A DNA stretch of 64,000 nucleotides from an uncultured Campylobacter sp. (GTDB lineage Bacteria; Campylobacterota; Campylobacteria; Campylobacterales; Campylobacteraceae): positions 1 through 64,000 of the forward strand of contig UQBJ01000004.1 of assembly GCA_900539255.1 (NCBI GenBank). Reading direction: 5' to 3'. Each line of letters opens with the position of its first letter. The stretch's first letter is position 1. A program made the translations under genes and the position numbers. The notes under the pieces are model-generated. The model made no database searches and had not been told where the DNA came from. It was given only the letters and a program-made list of their open reading frames with translations. Positions 35,220 to 44,601 of this stretch are shown in pieces.

Positions 35220-36674
35220 ATGAAAATAGTCAAACGAGCATTGACCTTTGAAGATGTGTTGCTTTTGCCAGCCTACTCGGACATTTTGCCAAAGCAAGTG
35301 GATATAAGCACGAAGCTTAGCAAAAACATTACTCTTAATGTCCCGCTCATCTCAGCGGCTATGGATACAGTTACTGAGCATAGAACCGCCATAATGATGG
35401 CAAGGCTTGGCGGCATAGGCATTATCCACAAAAATATGGACATAAATTCACAAGCCAAAGAGGTAAAACGCGTGAAAAAAAGCGAAAGTGGCGTCATCAT
35501 CGACCCTATCTTTGTGGGCGCAAAAGCCAAAGTGCAAGAAGCCCTTGACATAATGGCTGAGTATCACATATCTGGCGTGCCTGTGGTTGATAATGAGCGA
35601 AAACTGATAGGAATTCTCACAAACAGAGACTTGCGCTTTGAGAGCAACGGCGAAAATTTAGTAGAAAATGTGATGACAAAACCCCCTTTAATCACGGCGC
35701 ACAAGGGTTGCACTTTGGACGAGGCGGAAAAGATTTTTTCTAAACACAAAATCGAAAAGCTGCCCATAGTGAGTGAAAACGGCTATTTGGAGGGACTTAT
35801 CACTATAAAAGACTTGAAAAAACGCAAGGAATTTCCAAATGCAAACAAAGACAGCTACGGTAGGTTGCGCGTGGGTGCGGCTGTTGGCGTGGGGCAGTTT
35901 GACAGAGTCAAAGCCTTAATCGAAGCTGATGTTGATGTGCTGGTGCTTGACAGCGCGCACGGGCATTCTAAAAATGTGATTGAAAGCATAAGGCAAATCA
36001 AAAAGGATTACCCACAAATCGAGCTTATCGCGGGCAATATCGCCACAAAAGAAGCTACAAAGGCACTTTGCGAGGCTGGGGCTGATGCGGTAAAAGTTGG
36101 TATGGGACCGGGAAGCATTTGCACCACTAGAATCGTCTCTGGTATGGGCGTGCCGCAGATTTCAGCTATTGATGAGTGTGCTTTGGAGGCAAGGAAATTT
36201 GGCGTTCCTGTCATCGCTGATGGAGGCATAAAATACTCAGGCGACATAGCCAAAGCCATAGCAGCAGGGGCGCACAGCGTGATGATAGGTTCGCTTCTTG
36301 CTGGCACGGACGAAAGCCCAGGGCAGCTTTTTAGCGTGCAAGGACGGCAGTATAAGAGTTACCGCGGTATGGGTTCGCTTGCGGCTATGCAAAGAGGCAG
36401 TTCTGATAGGTATTTCCAAGAAGGCACAGCGAGCGAAAAGCTTGTGCCTGAGGGCATAGAAGGGCGTGTGCCTTATGTGGGTAGCTTAAAAGGCGTGATT
36501 CATCAGCTTTTGGGGGGCTTGCGTTCGTCTATGGGCTATGTGGGCGCTGCTAGCATAGATAAATTTCAAGCCAAAGCCGAATTTGTCGAAATCACAAGCG
36601 CAGGACTTAAAGAAAGCCATGTCCACGATGTAACCATCACCCAAGAAGCGCCAAATTATAAGGTTCATCAATGA
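35220..36674 (+). CDS. guaB: IMP dehydrogenase
   Basis: Oxidises IMP to XMP with NAD+, the committed step of GMP synthesis. The 484-aa protein has the catalytic (beta/alpha)8 barrel interrupted by two CBS domains (about 93-205, with AEYHISGVPVVD and SKHKIEKLPIV). The active-site loop GPGSICTTR contains the catalytic Cys near residue 301, and a flap region follows around GSSDRYFQE. It starts 10 bases after gatA with AAGGGGG as ribosome site. Confidence 0.96.
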   Translation: MKIVKRALTFEDVLLLPAYSDILPKQVDISTKLSKNITLNVPLISAAMDTVTEHRTAIMMARLGGIGIIHKNMDINSQAKEVKRVKKSESGVIIDPIFVGAKAKVQEALDIMAEYHISGVPVVDNERKLIGILTNRDLRFESNGENLVENVMTKPPLITAHKGCTLDEAEKIFSKHKIEKLPIVSENGYLEGLITIKDLKKRKEFPNANKDSYGRLRVGAAVGVGQFDRVKALIEADVDVLVLDSAHGHSKNVIESIRQIKKDYPQIELIAGNIATKEATKALCEAGADAVKVGMGPGSICTTRIVSGMGVPQISAIDECALEARKFGVPVIADGGIKYSGDIAKAIAAGAHSVMIGSLLAGTDESPGQLFSVQGRQYKSYRGMGSLAAMQRGSSDRYFQEGTASEKLVPEGIEGRVPYVGSLKGVIHQLLGGLRSSMGYVGAASIDKFQAKAEFVEITSAGLKESHVHDVTITQEAPNYKVHQ

Positions 36675-36988
36675 AAAACGACAACCAAAGCTTGAATTTT
36701 GGCTTAAATTTAGATGAAAATTCAAGCCAAAAAAGTGAAAATTTAAGCAAAAAAAGCGACAAGCAAAAGGGCGAAAATTTTGATACAAATTCGCAGGATT
36801 TAGCTGAAAATTCGCCAAATTTTGAAGAAAATTTAAAAAAGGCAAACGAGGCGTTAGAAAGGCTAAATAGCAAGGATTTAAGTCTTGATGAGAGTGTGAA
36901 ACTTTACAAAACGGGGCTTAAATTTATAGAAAATGCCCGCAACGCCCTTGAAAAAGCTAAATTTGAGGTGGAAAAAATCGATGAGTAA
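36671..36988 (+). CDS. xseB: Exodeoxyribonuclease VII small subunit with extra N-terminal tail
   Basis: The C-terminal 55 residues are XseB-like: FEENLKKANEALERLNSKDLSLDESVKLYKTGLKFIENARNAL. The first 48 residues are a low-complexity Asn/Ser/Lys-rich tail (LNFGLNLDENSSQKSENLS), not typical of the family (usually 60-80 aa). The tail is encoded by AAATTY-rich repeats like those in several other genes here. It overlaps guaB by 4 bases and the next gene by 8. The large subunit XseA is not in the window. Confidence 0.75.
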   Translation: MKNDNQSLNFGLNLDENSSQKSENLSKKSDKQKGENFDTNSQDLAENSPNFEENLKKANEALERLNSKDLSLDESVKLYKTGLKFIENARNALEKAKFEVEKIDE

Positions 36989-37769
36989 GATAGCGGCGTT
37001 GCAGCTTTCAACCCTGCCATTAAGCGATGCGAGGCTTGATTATTATCTTAAAGCCTGCAAGGATAGCGGTGCGAACCTTGTCGTGCTTGGCGAATATGTG
37101 CTAAATAGCTTTTTTACCGAGCTTTGCATTATGTCAAAGCAGCTCATCAAAGAACAAAGCGAGAGCAAAAAGGCAAGTTTAGCTGAATTTGCTAAAAAAT
37201 ACGAACTTACCATCATCGCCCCTTATGTGAGCGTGGAAAATAAGGGCTTTAAAAAGCTTTGCTTAAAGGTTTCGCCAAGCGAGATAAAAAGCTACGAACA
37301 GCAGATTTTAATGCCTTATGCGCACTGGAATGAGGAAAAATTTTTTTGCAACCACAGCGAGAAATTGCGACTTTTTAGCTTTTCTTATGATGGCTTAAAA
37401 TGCGCCTTGCTTTTTGGCTTTGAGGCGCATTTTGACGCCTTTTGGCAGCTCATTTTGCAAAAAAAGTTGGATTTAGTCATAATGCCTTGCGCGAACACCT
37501 TTGAGAGCAAGCAACGATGGCGCGAGCTACTGAAAATGCGGGCTTTTTTAAGCTCCACAGCGATTTTGCGCGTAAATCGCATAGGGCAGGCAAAAAGCGG
37601 CAGCGAAGTGTGGGAATTTTACGGCGATAGCCTGTATGTCGATGCTTTCGGGCAAATCAAAGAGTGTTTGAGCGACAAGGAAGAAATGCTCATCATCGAC
37701 ACCCCAAAGGCGAGTGAGGCAAAGAAGTTATGGGGATTTGACAAGATAATAAAAAATTATGAAATTTAG
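36981..37769 (+). CDS. Carbon-nitrogen hydrolase-fold protein, possibly inactive
   Basis: 262-aa protein with a nitrilase-type fold: KIAALQLSTLPLSDARLDYY at the start, a GEY motif matching the catalytic Glu (about 36-38), and a C-terminal YGDSLYVDAFGQIKE strand pair. By eye, the expected Lys of the family is a Gln in YEQQILMPY, and the expected nucleophilic Cys (ICYD-like) is a Gly in LLFGFEAHF. If that alignment holds, it is a pseudo-enzyme. It is coupled to xseB by an 8-base overlap. Confidence 0.7.
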   Translation: MSKIAALQLSTLPLSDARLDYYLKACKDSGANLVVLGEYVLNSFFTELCIMSKQLIKEQSESKKASLAEFAKKYELTIIAPYVSVENKGFKKLCLKVSPSEIKSYEQQILMPYAHWNEEKFFCNHSEKLRLFSFSYDGLKCALLFGFEAHFDAFWQLILQKKLDLVIMPCANTFESKQRWRELLKMRAFLSSTAILRVNRIGQAKSGSEVWEFYGDSLYVDAFGQIKECLSDKEEMLIIDTPKASEAKKLWGFDKIIKNYEI

Positions 37770-37923
37770 CGTTTAAATTTTTTGCTCATTTTGTGAGCTT
37801 GAAATTGAGCCAGCTTTTCGCAAAAAGCACTTTTTACCGAAAATCCTGTGCCTTAAATCAAGCGTAAATTTGGCAAATTTTTCGCCATAAATTTGAAATT
37901 TAATTTTAAAAAAAGGATAAAAC

Positions 37924-39216
37924 TTGAAAAAAATTCATTTCATAGGAATCGGCGGCATAGGCATTTCAGCCCTTGCTCGCTTTTTAAAAGAAAAGGGCTA
38001 TGAGATAAGCGGGAGCGATTTAAAGGCGAGTAAAATCACTGCTGAGCTTGAAAAAGAGGGCGTTGCCATCAGCATTCCACACGGCGAAAAAAATGTCATC
38101 GGCAAGGATTTAGTGATTTACTCAGCCGCGATAAAGGCGCAAAATGCTGAATTTAAAAAGGCAAAAGCACTTGGCATCAAAACGCTTTCGCGCAAAGAAG
38201 CCTTGCCGCTCATCTTGCGCGACAAACAAGTCTTTGCAGTCGCTGGCGCACACGGCAAAAGCACCACTTCAAGCATTTTAGCAAGCCTTATGAACGATGC
38301 AAGCGTCATCATCGGGGCGATTTTAAAGGAATTTGGCTCAAATATGATTTACAAAGAAAGCGACAAACTCATCTTTGAAGCCGATGAGTCAGACAGCTCT
38401 TTTTTAAACGCAAATCCCTATGTCGCCATAGTTACAAACGCAGAAGCTGAGCATTTGGAGCATTATAAAAACGATTTAAAAAAGCTGCATAAGGCTTATG
38501 AGCAGTTTTTAAACTCAGCAAAAATCCGCATAATAAACGGCGAGGACGAGTTTTTAAAGACCTTAAATTTAAGCGCGACAAAGCTTTATCCAAGCAAGGA
38601 CATAAAAAATTACGCCGTGAGCGTTAAGGACTACAAGCCACGAACGAGCTTTACGCTTAAAGATTATGGCGAATTTTGCGTGCTTGGAATGGGCTATCAT
38701 TTGGCTGTTGATGCGGCTTTGGCGATTTTGGCGGCTTTGGAATTTAAAAGCGTTGATGAGGTGCGCGTGCGACTTGAAAATTACAAGGGCATTAAAAAGC
38801 GTTTTGACATTTTAGTGGCTGATGAAAAGCACGCTATCATCGATGATTACGGGCATCACCCGACTGAGATAAGCGCTACTTTAAAGGCAGCAAGCGAGTA
38901 TGCAAGGCTTGCAGGATACTCAAAAATCACAGCCATTTTCGAGCCACACCGCTACACGCGTTTAGTGGCGAATTTAGAGCAGTTTAAGGACGCCTTTGCG
39001 GGGGTAAGCGAGCTTGTGATTTTGCCCATTTATGCGGCTGGCGAAAAGCCCGTGAGTGTGGATTTAAAAGCGCATTTTCCAAAGGCTACTTTTGTTAAGG
39101 ACATTAAACGCATAGGCGAAGTTTTGGTTGATGATGAGGGTAGGGTTTATGAAGATGGGCTTATCATAGGCTTTGGCGCAGGGGACATAAGCGTGAAGTT
39201 AAGGGGCGAAAAATGA
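37924..39216 (+). CDS. murC: UDP-N-acetylmuramate--L-alanine ligase
   Basis: Adds L-Ala to UDP-MurNAc, the first amino acid of the peptidoglycan stem. The 430-aa protein has the N-terminal Rossmann motif HFIGIGGIGISALARFL (residues 4-20), the ATP loop AGAHGKSTTSS near 106, FEADESDSSFLN, and the C-terminal domain with FEPHRYTRL. The start is TTG at 37924 with AAAAGGA upstream. The 154-base gap before it shows no other feature. Confidence 0.95.
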   Translation: MKKIHFIGIGGIGISALARFLKEKGYEISGSDLKASKITAELEKEGVAISIPHGEKNVIGKDLVIYSAAIKAQNAEFKKAKALGIKTLSRKEALPLILRDKQVFAVAGAHGKSTTSSILASLMNDASVIIGAILKEFGSNMIYKESDKLIFEADESDSSFLNANPYVAIVTNAEAEHLEHYKNDLKKLHKAYEQFLNSAKIRIINGEDEFLKTLNLSATKLYPSKDIKNYAVSVKDYKPRTSFTLKDYGEFCVLGMGYHLAVDAALAILAALEFKSVDEVRVRLENYKGIKKRFDILVADEKHAIIDDYGHHPTEISATLKAASEYARLAGYSKITAIFEPHRYTRLVANLEQFKDAFAGVSELVILPIYAAGEKPVSVDLKAHFPKATFVKDIKRIGEVLVDDEGRVYEDGLIIGFGAGDISVKLRGEK

Positions 39217-39251
39217 GCGCACAAATCAGAAGCGCATTAAACTTTTTTGGT

Positions 39252-39257
39252 TATAAT
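39252..39257 (+). promoter_or_regulatory. -10 box for the restriction-modification pair
   Basis: TATAAT in TTTTTGGTTATAATTTA, 28 bases before the methyltransferase TTG start. It indicates that the pair carries its own promoter downstream of murC. Confidence 0.6.
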
Positions 39258-39279
39258 TTACACAATAAAGGAGTTTGTT

Positions 39280-40500
39280 TTGTTGCAAGAGTTTAATTCT
39301 ATCAAAAAACGCTTTGATACTTTAAATTTAAACCACGAACACTTTGTAAATTCTAACGATATTTGCACGCCTATGGACTGCGTGAAAGAAATGCTTGACA
39401 GCCTACCAGCTGAGTTTTGGCAAAGAAAAAATCTCAAAGTGCTTGATTCTTGTTGTGGCAATGGCAATTTTCACGCCTACGCCGCACTTAAAACTCCGCT
39501 TAAAAATCTCTATTTTAACGAAATCAACGAAAAAAGAATAGCAAATTTAAAGGCGTATTTTGGAGAAAATATCAACCTAACGATAATGGATTTTTTAGAA
39601 TTTGACGAAACCCCAAAGTATGATTTAATCGTCTCAAATCCGCCCTATGCTAAATTTAATGACGGCAAAAGAGTATCCAAAAATCACAACCTTTCCCGCG
39701 CTTTTATCGAAAAATCCTTGAAAATTCTAAAAAATGGTGGATATTTGCTTTTTATCGTGCCAAACAATTGGATGAGTTTTGCGGATAGAAACGATTTGCC
39801 CACACTTTTAAGCAAATACCAGTTTAAAATTTTAGACATAGGCGGAGCAAAAAAGTATTTTCCACAAGTTGGTTCGTCTTTTACTTGGTTTTTGCTTGAA
39901 AAAGTGCCAAACGAAAAGCCCTTTGAAGTGCGAAATCACTATGTTTTAAACGATACGCAGTTTGTGAAAATCAGCCCAAATCAACGCTTTATCCCGCTTT
40001 ATCATTCTCAAATCGTGCAAAGCATTGTTGATAAAACACTAAATTCAACCTTGCCAAAATATCCCGTGCAAACTAGCTCAAATTTACACCGCTACACCAA
40101 AAGCAAACTCATCAGCAACGAAAAGGACAAAACGCACATTTACAAGCTCATTCACACGCCAAGCCAAGTTGTTTATAGCACAAAGCCACATATTTATCAA
40201 AAGGGCTATAAGGTTTTCATCTCTCTTACAAATCAATACAGCACCTTCATCGATGAATGCGGTATGACGCAGTCCATAGCGTTTATAAGATGTAAGGATT
40301 TACAAGAAGCAAAGCAAATTCAAAGCGAGTTAGAACAACCTATTTATAAATTTCTCAACAACATAACGCGATATGGCAATTTTAACAATGTGCGAGTTTT
40401 GCAAAATTTACCCAAATTTGGCACATTTTCGCTTACAAAAGATGAAGAAAAAATGATAGAAAAATTCAACAAGGCGTATTATGGCAAAGCAAAAAAATAA
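39280..40500 (+). CDS. N6-adenine DNA methyltransferase (probable type II)
   Basis: Probable protective methylase of the next gene. The 406-aa protein has the SAM-binding motif I VLDSCCGNGNF (about 54-64) and the catalytic N6-adenine motif IV SNPPY (about 119-123), followed by a target-recognition half with GGAKKYFPQVGSSFTWF. The start is taken as TTG at 39280, six bases after AAAGGAG; an adjacent TTG at 39283 is possible. It has no counterpart between murC and the small membrane gene in the C. jejuni order I remember, so it is probably an insertion. Confidence 0.85.
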   Translation: MLQEFNSIKKRFDTLNLNHEHFVNSNDICTPMDCVKEMLDSLPAEFWQRKNLKVLDSCCGNGNFHAYAALKTPLKNLYFNEINEKRIANLKAYFGENINLTIMDFLEFDETPKYDLIVSNPPYAKFNDGKRVSKNHNLSRAFIEKSLKILKNGGYLLFIVPNNWMSFADRNDLPTLLSKYQFKILDIGGAKKYFPQVGSSFTWFLLEKVPNEKPFEVRNHYVLNDTQFVKISPNQRFIPLYHSQIVQSIVDKTLNSTLPKYPVQTSSNLHRYTKSKLISNEKDKTHIYKLIHTPSQVVYSTKPHIYQKGYKVFISLTNQYSTFIDECGMTQSIAFIRCKDLQEAKQIQSELEQPIYKFLNNITRYGNFNNVRVLQNLPKFGTFSLTKDEEKMIEKFNKAYYGKAKK

Positions 40501-40999
40501 AAACATAATCCCATTAAAAAACATAGCCGAGCTTGCAGATGAGTGCGATTATGAGAACTTTGAGTATAAAGAACATTTTAGTTTGATTTGCAAACTCTTG
40601 CCAAATTTAGACAAAGAAAAGTTAGAAATACAAATTTTAGATGAAACAAAATGCCAAGAAAAAGGCTTTGTGTATGTTTTTGTGATTGAGGGCAAAATCT
40701 TTAAAATCGGTCAGTCCATAAGCAACATAAAAGAACGAGTGCAAAGCTATAACTGCGGAAAAACTGAATACCGCATAAACGGCACTAATGGAACAACAAA
40801 TTATTTTGTCTTGCAAAGTTTGCTCAAAATCAACAAAGAAGTCTTTGTGTATGCCTTTTTTCCGCCAAAGCCACGCTATGAAATTTTTGGGCAAATTTTT
40901 GAGGATAGCTATCCGCCTAGCAAAAAGGCTGAAAATATCATTATAAAAGATTTCATCAAAAATCACGGCAAAAAACCTATCGGTTGCACGCAAACTTGA
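40481..40999 (+). CDS. GIY-YIG restriction endonuclease, Hpy188I-like
   Basis: 172-aa protein with a GIY-YIG nuclease fold: FVYVFVIEGKIFKIGQS (63-79), Arg86 in IKERVQSY, Tyr90 and Glu151 in KKAENIII. From memory, the catalytic residues of Hpy188I (170 aa, recognises TCNGA) are Tyr63, Lys73, Arg84, Tyr88 and Glu149. Here Tyr65, Lys75, Arg86, Tyr90 and Glu151 fit with a constant shift of two. It overlaps the methylase by 20 bases. Specificity is an inference. Confidence 0.78.
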   Translation: MAKQKNKNIIPLKNIAELADECDYENFEYKEHFSLICKLLPNLDKEKLEIQILDETKCQEKGFVYVFVIEGKIFKIGQSISNIKERVQSYNCGKTEYRINGTNGTTNYFVLQSLLKINKEVFVYAFFPPKPRYEIFGQIFEDSYPPSKKAENIIIKDFIKNHGKKPIGCTQT

Positions 41000-41016
41000 T
41001 GATTTAAGGAAGGCTA

Positions 41017-41361
41017 ATGGCTAAAATTTTAATTTACGCACTCATCATCGTGCTGTTTGCGCTGATTTCTTACGCGCTTAAAGAAAGGCTTGGCAAAAGG
41101 GCTGTGCCGTTTTTTGTCGCCCTTTGTTTTGCGGGCTTTGCGCTCATCGGCGTTTATGAGATAAGCGGGGCGAAAAAGGACAAAAAGCACGAGCAGCTTT
41201 TGCTTGCCTTTTCAAATTCAAAGCCCTTAAAATGCCAAAACACCAGCGTTAGCAAAGATAAATTCAACTACGACTACGGCACAAAGAGCTTTATCAGCAA
41301 GGACAAAAGCGTAAGAGTGCTGATTTTGAGCATAAAAGAATGCGAATTTGATGATGAATGA
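41017..41361 (+). CDS. Small two-span membrane protein upstream of mutS2
   Basis: 114-aa protein with two adjacent transmembrane helices (ILIYALIIVLFALISYAL, about 4-21, and VPFFVALCFAGFALIGVYEI, about 30-49) and a soluble charged C terminus. ATG at 41017 follows AAGGA. It overlaps mutS2 by about 11 bases. A membrane protein gene lies before mutS2 in C. jejuni too. Function unknown. Confidence 0.75.
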   Translation: MAKILIYALIIVLFALISYALKERLGKRAVPFFVALCFAGFALIGVYEISGAKKDKKHEQLLLAFSNSKPLKCQNTSVSKDKFNYDYGTKSFISKDKSVRVLILSIKECEFDDE

Positions 41362-43549
41362 AATCCTTGCAAAGCTTGATTTAACGGGCTATGTTGATGA
41401 GTTTTGCGCTCATTTAGCAAGGCAAAAGCCCCTTTTTTTAGAAGGAGACAGCAAGCTGCATTTTGCGCGCATTTGTGAGCTGCAAGAGTTTGATTTTTCG
41501 CCCCCGCCAAGCTGTGAAAATTTGAGCCAAAGCCTTATGCACCTTAGCAAACAAGGCGTTTTACACCTGAATGAAAGCTTTGAATTTATCAAAATTTTGC
41601 GTTATTTTAGCTATCTTAAAGGGCTAAAATTTGAGCTTAGCCTTAAATCGTGGCTTGACAAAATCACTATCCCGCAGGCTCTTTTTGAGCTTTGTGCGTA
41701 TTTTACGAGCAAGGGCGAGCTTAAAGACAGCCTTGATGAGCGGCTTATGCGGCTTAATGAAGCGCGAAAGATTAAAGGCGAACAAATAAGGGCTGAGTTT
41801 AAAAAACTCACCACGAGCAAGGGTTTGCAAGCCTTTCTCATCGACACGCAAATTCATTTTATAAACGGATTAGAGTGCTTGCTGGTGCGTGGCGGACACA
41901 GCTTAAAGAGCAAAATCATCGCTAGAAGTGCTGGTGGGGGCTTTTATGTCGTGCCACAAAGTGTGGAGCATTTGCAAAGTGAGTGCGATAAAATAGCAAG
42001 CGAAAAGGAAAAAATTTATTATGAATACGCCAAAAAAATTTCGCAAATTTTTCACAAAGAACTTGCCTTTTTGAAATTCATCGACAAGGCTTTTGACACC
42101 TTTGATAGTTACAGCGCGCGCGTGCTTTTTTCTCGCCAAAAGGACTATGAATTCGTGCTTTGCGATAGTAGCAAGGACATTATTTTAAAGGACTTTGCGC
42201 ATCCTGCCCTAAAAAACGCTAAAAGCGTGAGCGTTGATTTCACAAAGCAAGTTTTGCTCGTAACTGGCGTAAATGCGGGCGGTAAATCTATGCTTTTAAA
42301 GGGCATTTTAAGCGCTGCTTTGTTAGCAAAGCATTTGCTGCCGATGAAAATTGATGCAAATTCAAGCAAAATCGGCTCATTTAAGGATATAAACGCCATC
42401 ATTGAGGACCCGCAAAATGTCAAAAACGACATTTCCACTTTCGCAGGGCGAATGCTTGCTTTTTCAAGGCTGATGAGCACAAAAGATATGCTTTTGGGTG
42501 TCGATGAAATCGAGCTTGGCACGGACTTTGAAGAAGCGGCGAGCCTTTATAGCGTTTTGATAGAAACGCTCATTTCAAAAGGGCTTAAAATCATCATCAC
42601 CACGCACCACAAACGCCTTGCAATGTTGCTTGCTAAAAACGAGCAAGTGGAGCTTTTAGCCGCTCTTTATGATGAGAGTGCGGCGCGCCCAAGATATGAG
42701 TTTTTAAAAGGCACTTTGGGCAAATCCTACGCCTTTGAAACGGCTTTGCGTTATGGCATAAGCGCGAATTTAGTGGCAAAGGCAAGGCAAATTTATGGAG
42801 AAAATAAAGAAAATTTAGAAGAACTTGTCGGCAAAAACATAAATTTAGAGCTAGAACTGCGCCAAAAGCTCAAAACTACGGCGCAAAAAGAGCAAAAAGC
42901 CCAAAGCATTTTAGAGTCCCTTAAAGCGCAAAAAGAGCAAAATGATGGAGAGCTTAAAAAGCTCATCATAAGGCTTGAAAATGAGTATTACCAAGCCATA
43001 GAGCAGGCAAAAAATAGCCTAAAATTCGAGGACACAAAGGACAAGCAAAGGGGCATAAACAAGGCAAATGAGCTGAAAAAAAGCATACAAATGCCTGAAT
43101 TTTCAGCCGATGAGAGCTTGAAAGTGGGCGATTTTGTGCGCTATAACAGCCTGAAAGGGCAGATTGTAAGCATAAACAAAAACGAGGCTACTTTGGAGTG
43201 CGAGGGGCTAAAACTGCGCGTGGCTTTGAATTTACTCAAAAAAAGCGTGGCGGGAGCTTTAAACGGCGCAAACAAAGCAAGCGTTGTGAATTTAGCAAGG
43301 GCGCAAGAAGCGAGCGTGAGCCTTGACTTGCACGGACTTCGTGCTGATGAGGCTTTGAGTGAGCTTGATAGCTTTATCTCAAACGCCTTGTTAGCTGGCT
43401 TTGATGAGGTTATCATCTATCACGGCATCGGCACGGGCAAGCTAGCATTAGTGGTAAAAGAGTTTTTGCAAGCGCACAAAAGCGTGAAAAGTTTCGCAGA
43501 CGCCCCAGCTCATCAAGGCGGCTTTGGCGCAAAAATCGTAAGGTTTTGA
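41351..43549 (+). CDS. mutS2: MutS2-family ATPase with Smr domain
   Basis: MutS homologue outside mismatch repair; family members suppress recombination or split collided ribosomes. The 732-aa protein has the ATPase motif VTGVNAGGKSMLLKG (about 302-316), FAGRMLAFSRLM, LLGVDEIELGTDF, a long coiled-coil region (about 490-570) and a C-terminal Smr domain (VSLDLHGLRADEAL, about 657-670, and HGIGTGKL). TTG 41348, ATG 41351 and ATG 41354 are all in frame; 41351 is given. Confidence 0.92.
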   Translation: MMNEILAKLDLTGYVDEFCAHLARQKPLFLEGDSKLHFARICELQEFDFSPPPSCENLSQSLMHLSKQGVLHLNESFEFIKILRYFSYLKGLKFELSLKSWLDKITIPQALFELCAYFTSKGELKDSLDERLMRLNEARKIKGEQIRAEFKKLTTSKGLQAFLIDTQIHFINGLECLLVRGGHSLKSKIIARSAGGGFYVVPQSVEHLQSECDKIASEKEKIYYEYAKKISQIFHKELAFLKFIDKAFDTFDSYSARVLFSRQKDYEFVLCDSSKDIILKDFAHPALKNAKSVSVDFTKQVLLVTGVNAGGKSMLLKGILSAALLAKHLLPMKIDANSSKIGSFKDINAIIEDPQNVKNDISTFAGRMLAFSRLMSTKDMLLGVDEIELGTDFEEAASLYSVLIETLISKGLKIIITTHHKRLAMLLAKNEQVELLAALYDESAARPRYEFLKGTLGKSYAFETALRYGISANLVAKARQIYGENKENLEELVGKNINLELELRQKLKTTAQKEQKAQSILESLKAQKEQNDGELKKLIIRLENEYYQAIEQAKNSLKFEDTKDKQRGINKANELKKSIQMPEFSADESLKVGDFVRYNSLKGQIVSINKNEATLECEGLKLRVALNLLKKSVAGALNGANKASVVNLARAQEASVSLDLHGLRADEALSELDSFISNALLAGFDEVIIYHGIGTGKLALVVKEFLQAHKSVKSFADAPAHQGGFGAKIVRF

Positions 43550-43617
43550 ATTGAGCTTTTTGATGAAAGAGTGAATTTTTTATTTAAATGTTATTTGATA
43601 ATTTATGAATTTTTGAC

Positions 43618-43623
43618 TATAAT
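43618..43623 (+). promoter_or_regulatory. -10 box for cheZ
   Basis: TATAAT in TTTTGACTATAATTACA with T-rich runs upstream; 36 bases before the cheZ ATG. Confidence 0.65.
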
Positions 43624-43658
43624 TACATTTTTAAGAGTTAAAATTTCAAGGATAAACG

Positions 43659-44441
43659 ATGACACAAGAAGAGTTAGATGCTTTGATGAAAATCGGCGAA
43701 GAGCTTGAAAGCGATGATGAGCCTACGCAAAGCGAGCCAAGTGCGAGCGTGGGCGATTTGAGTGCGGAGGATTTAAGTGGCGCAAATGAGCCAAATTTAA
43801 GCGCAACGGCGTTGTCAAATGGCGTAAATGAGCTAGATTTGGGCGTGTCAGCCTTACAAAAAGGCGCAAACTCTCAAAATGCCGAGAATTTAAACGAGTT
43901 AAACATAAACACACCGCCAAGCAACGAACACAAAGTCGTGCATCAGCTTGATGAGGTTACGCGAGATAGCGAAGAAAAGGCTATTGAGATGATGGATAGG
44001 CTCGAAAATATCGGTAAATTCTTTAACCACATTGAGCTTGCCCTTGAAGACATAAAAGAAAATATCAGCAAAAACCAAGCGACTTTTTCTACTCTAAATG
44101 CGAAATTTCCGCACATTCAGACATTTAAAACCGCGCTTAATGCCAGCACAAAGAGCCTTGAAGCAAGTGAAAATATCTTTAAACTCTTGCAGCAAGGGCA
44201 GGACGAAGTTTTTGTCTCTATGGACGCTATGCAGTATCAAGACATTCATCGCCAAAAAATCGAAAGAGCCATCAATGTGATGCGCGCACTCAATCGCTAT
44301 ATGAATTCACTCTTTGAGGGCGACATAGACGACAGCAAGCGCGTTTCATCAGCCGTGCATATCGCAGGGGACAGCACCAAAGAAGTGATGAATGACGGCG
44401 ACATAGAGGATTTAATCGCAAGTTTAAGAGGAAACAAATAA
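43659..44441 (+). CDS. cheZ: Chemotaxis phosphatase CheZ (epsilonproteobacterial type)
   Basis: Dephosphorylates CheY-P. The 260-aa protein has the remote CheZ core with the catalytic Asp and Gln in MQYQDIHRQKIERAINVM (about 189-206) on a long helical hairpin, and a C-terminal CheY-binding-like peptide (GDIEDLIASLRG). The N terminus MTQEELDALM closely resembles the CheY-binding N terminus of FliM. Residues about 20-90 are a low-complexity linker (NLSATALSNGVNEL) encoded by AAATTT-rich repeats. Its place before a U32 gene and purE matches C. jejuni. Confidence 0.85.
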   Translation: MTQEELDALMKIGEELESDDEPTQSEPSASVGDLSAEDLSGANEPNLSATALSNGVNELDLGVSALQKGANSQNAENLNELNINTPPSNEHKVVHQLDEVTRDSEEKAIEMMDRLENIGKFFNHIELALEDIKENISKNQATFSTLNAKFPHIQTFKTALNASTKSLEASENIFKLLQQGQDEVFVSMDAMQYQDIHRQKIERAINVMRALNRYMNSLFEGDIDDSKRVSSAVHIAGDSTKEVMNDGDIEDLIASLRGNK

Positions 44442-44601
44442 ATTTAGGGCAAGATGATGAATTTAGCAAGCAAAAATGTGAATTTCACGGCGTTTTCAAG
44501 CACAAATTTAGCCCAAAGTGCGCTAAATTTAAAGGCACGCATTGCGCTAAACCTTGCAAAAGCCCAAATTTCAATTAAATTTAACACTCAGGACAAAAGC
44601 C

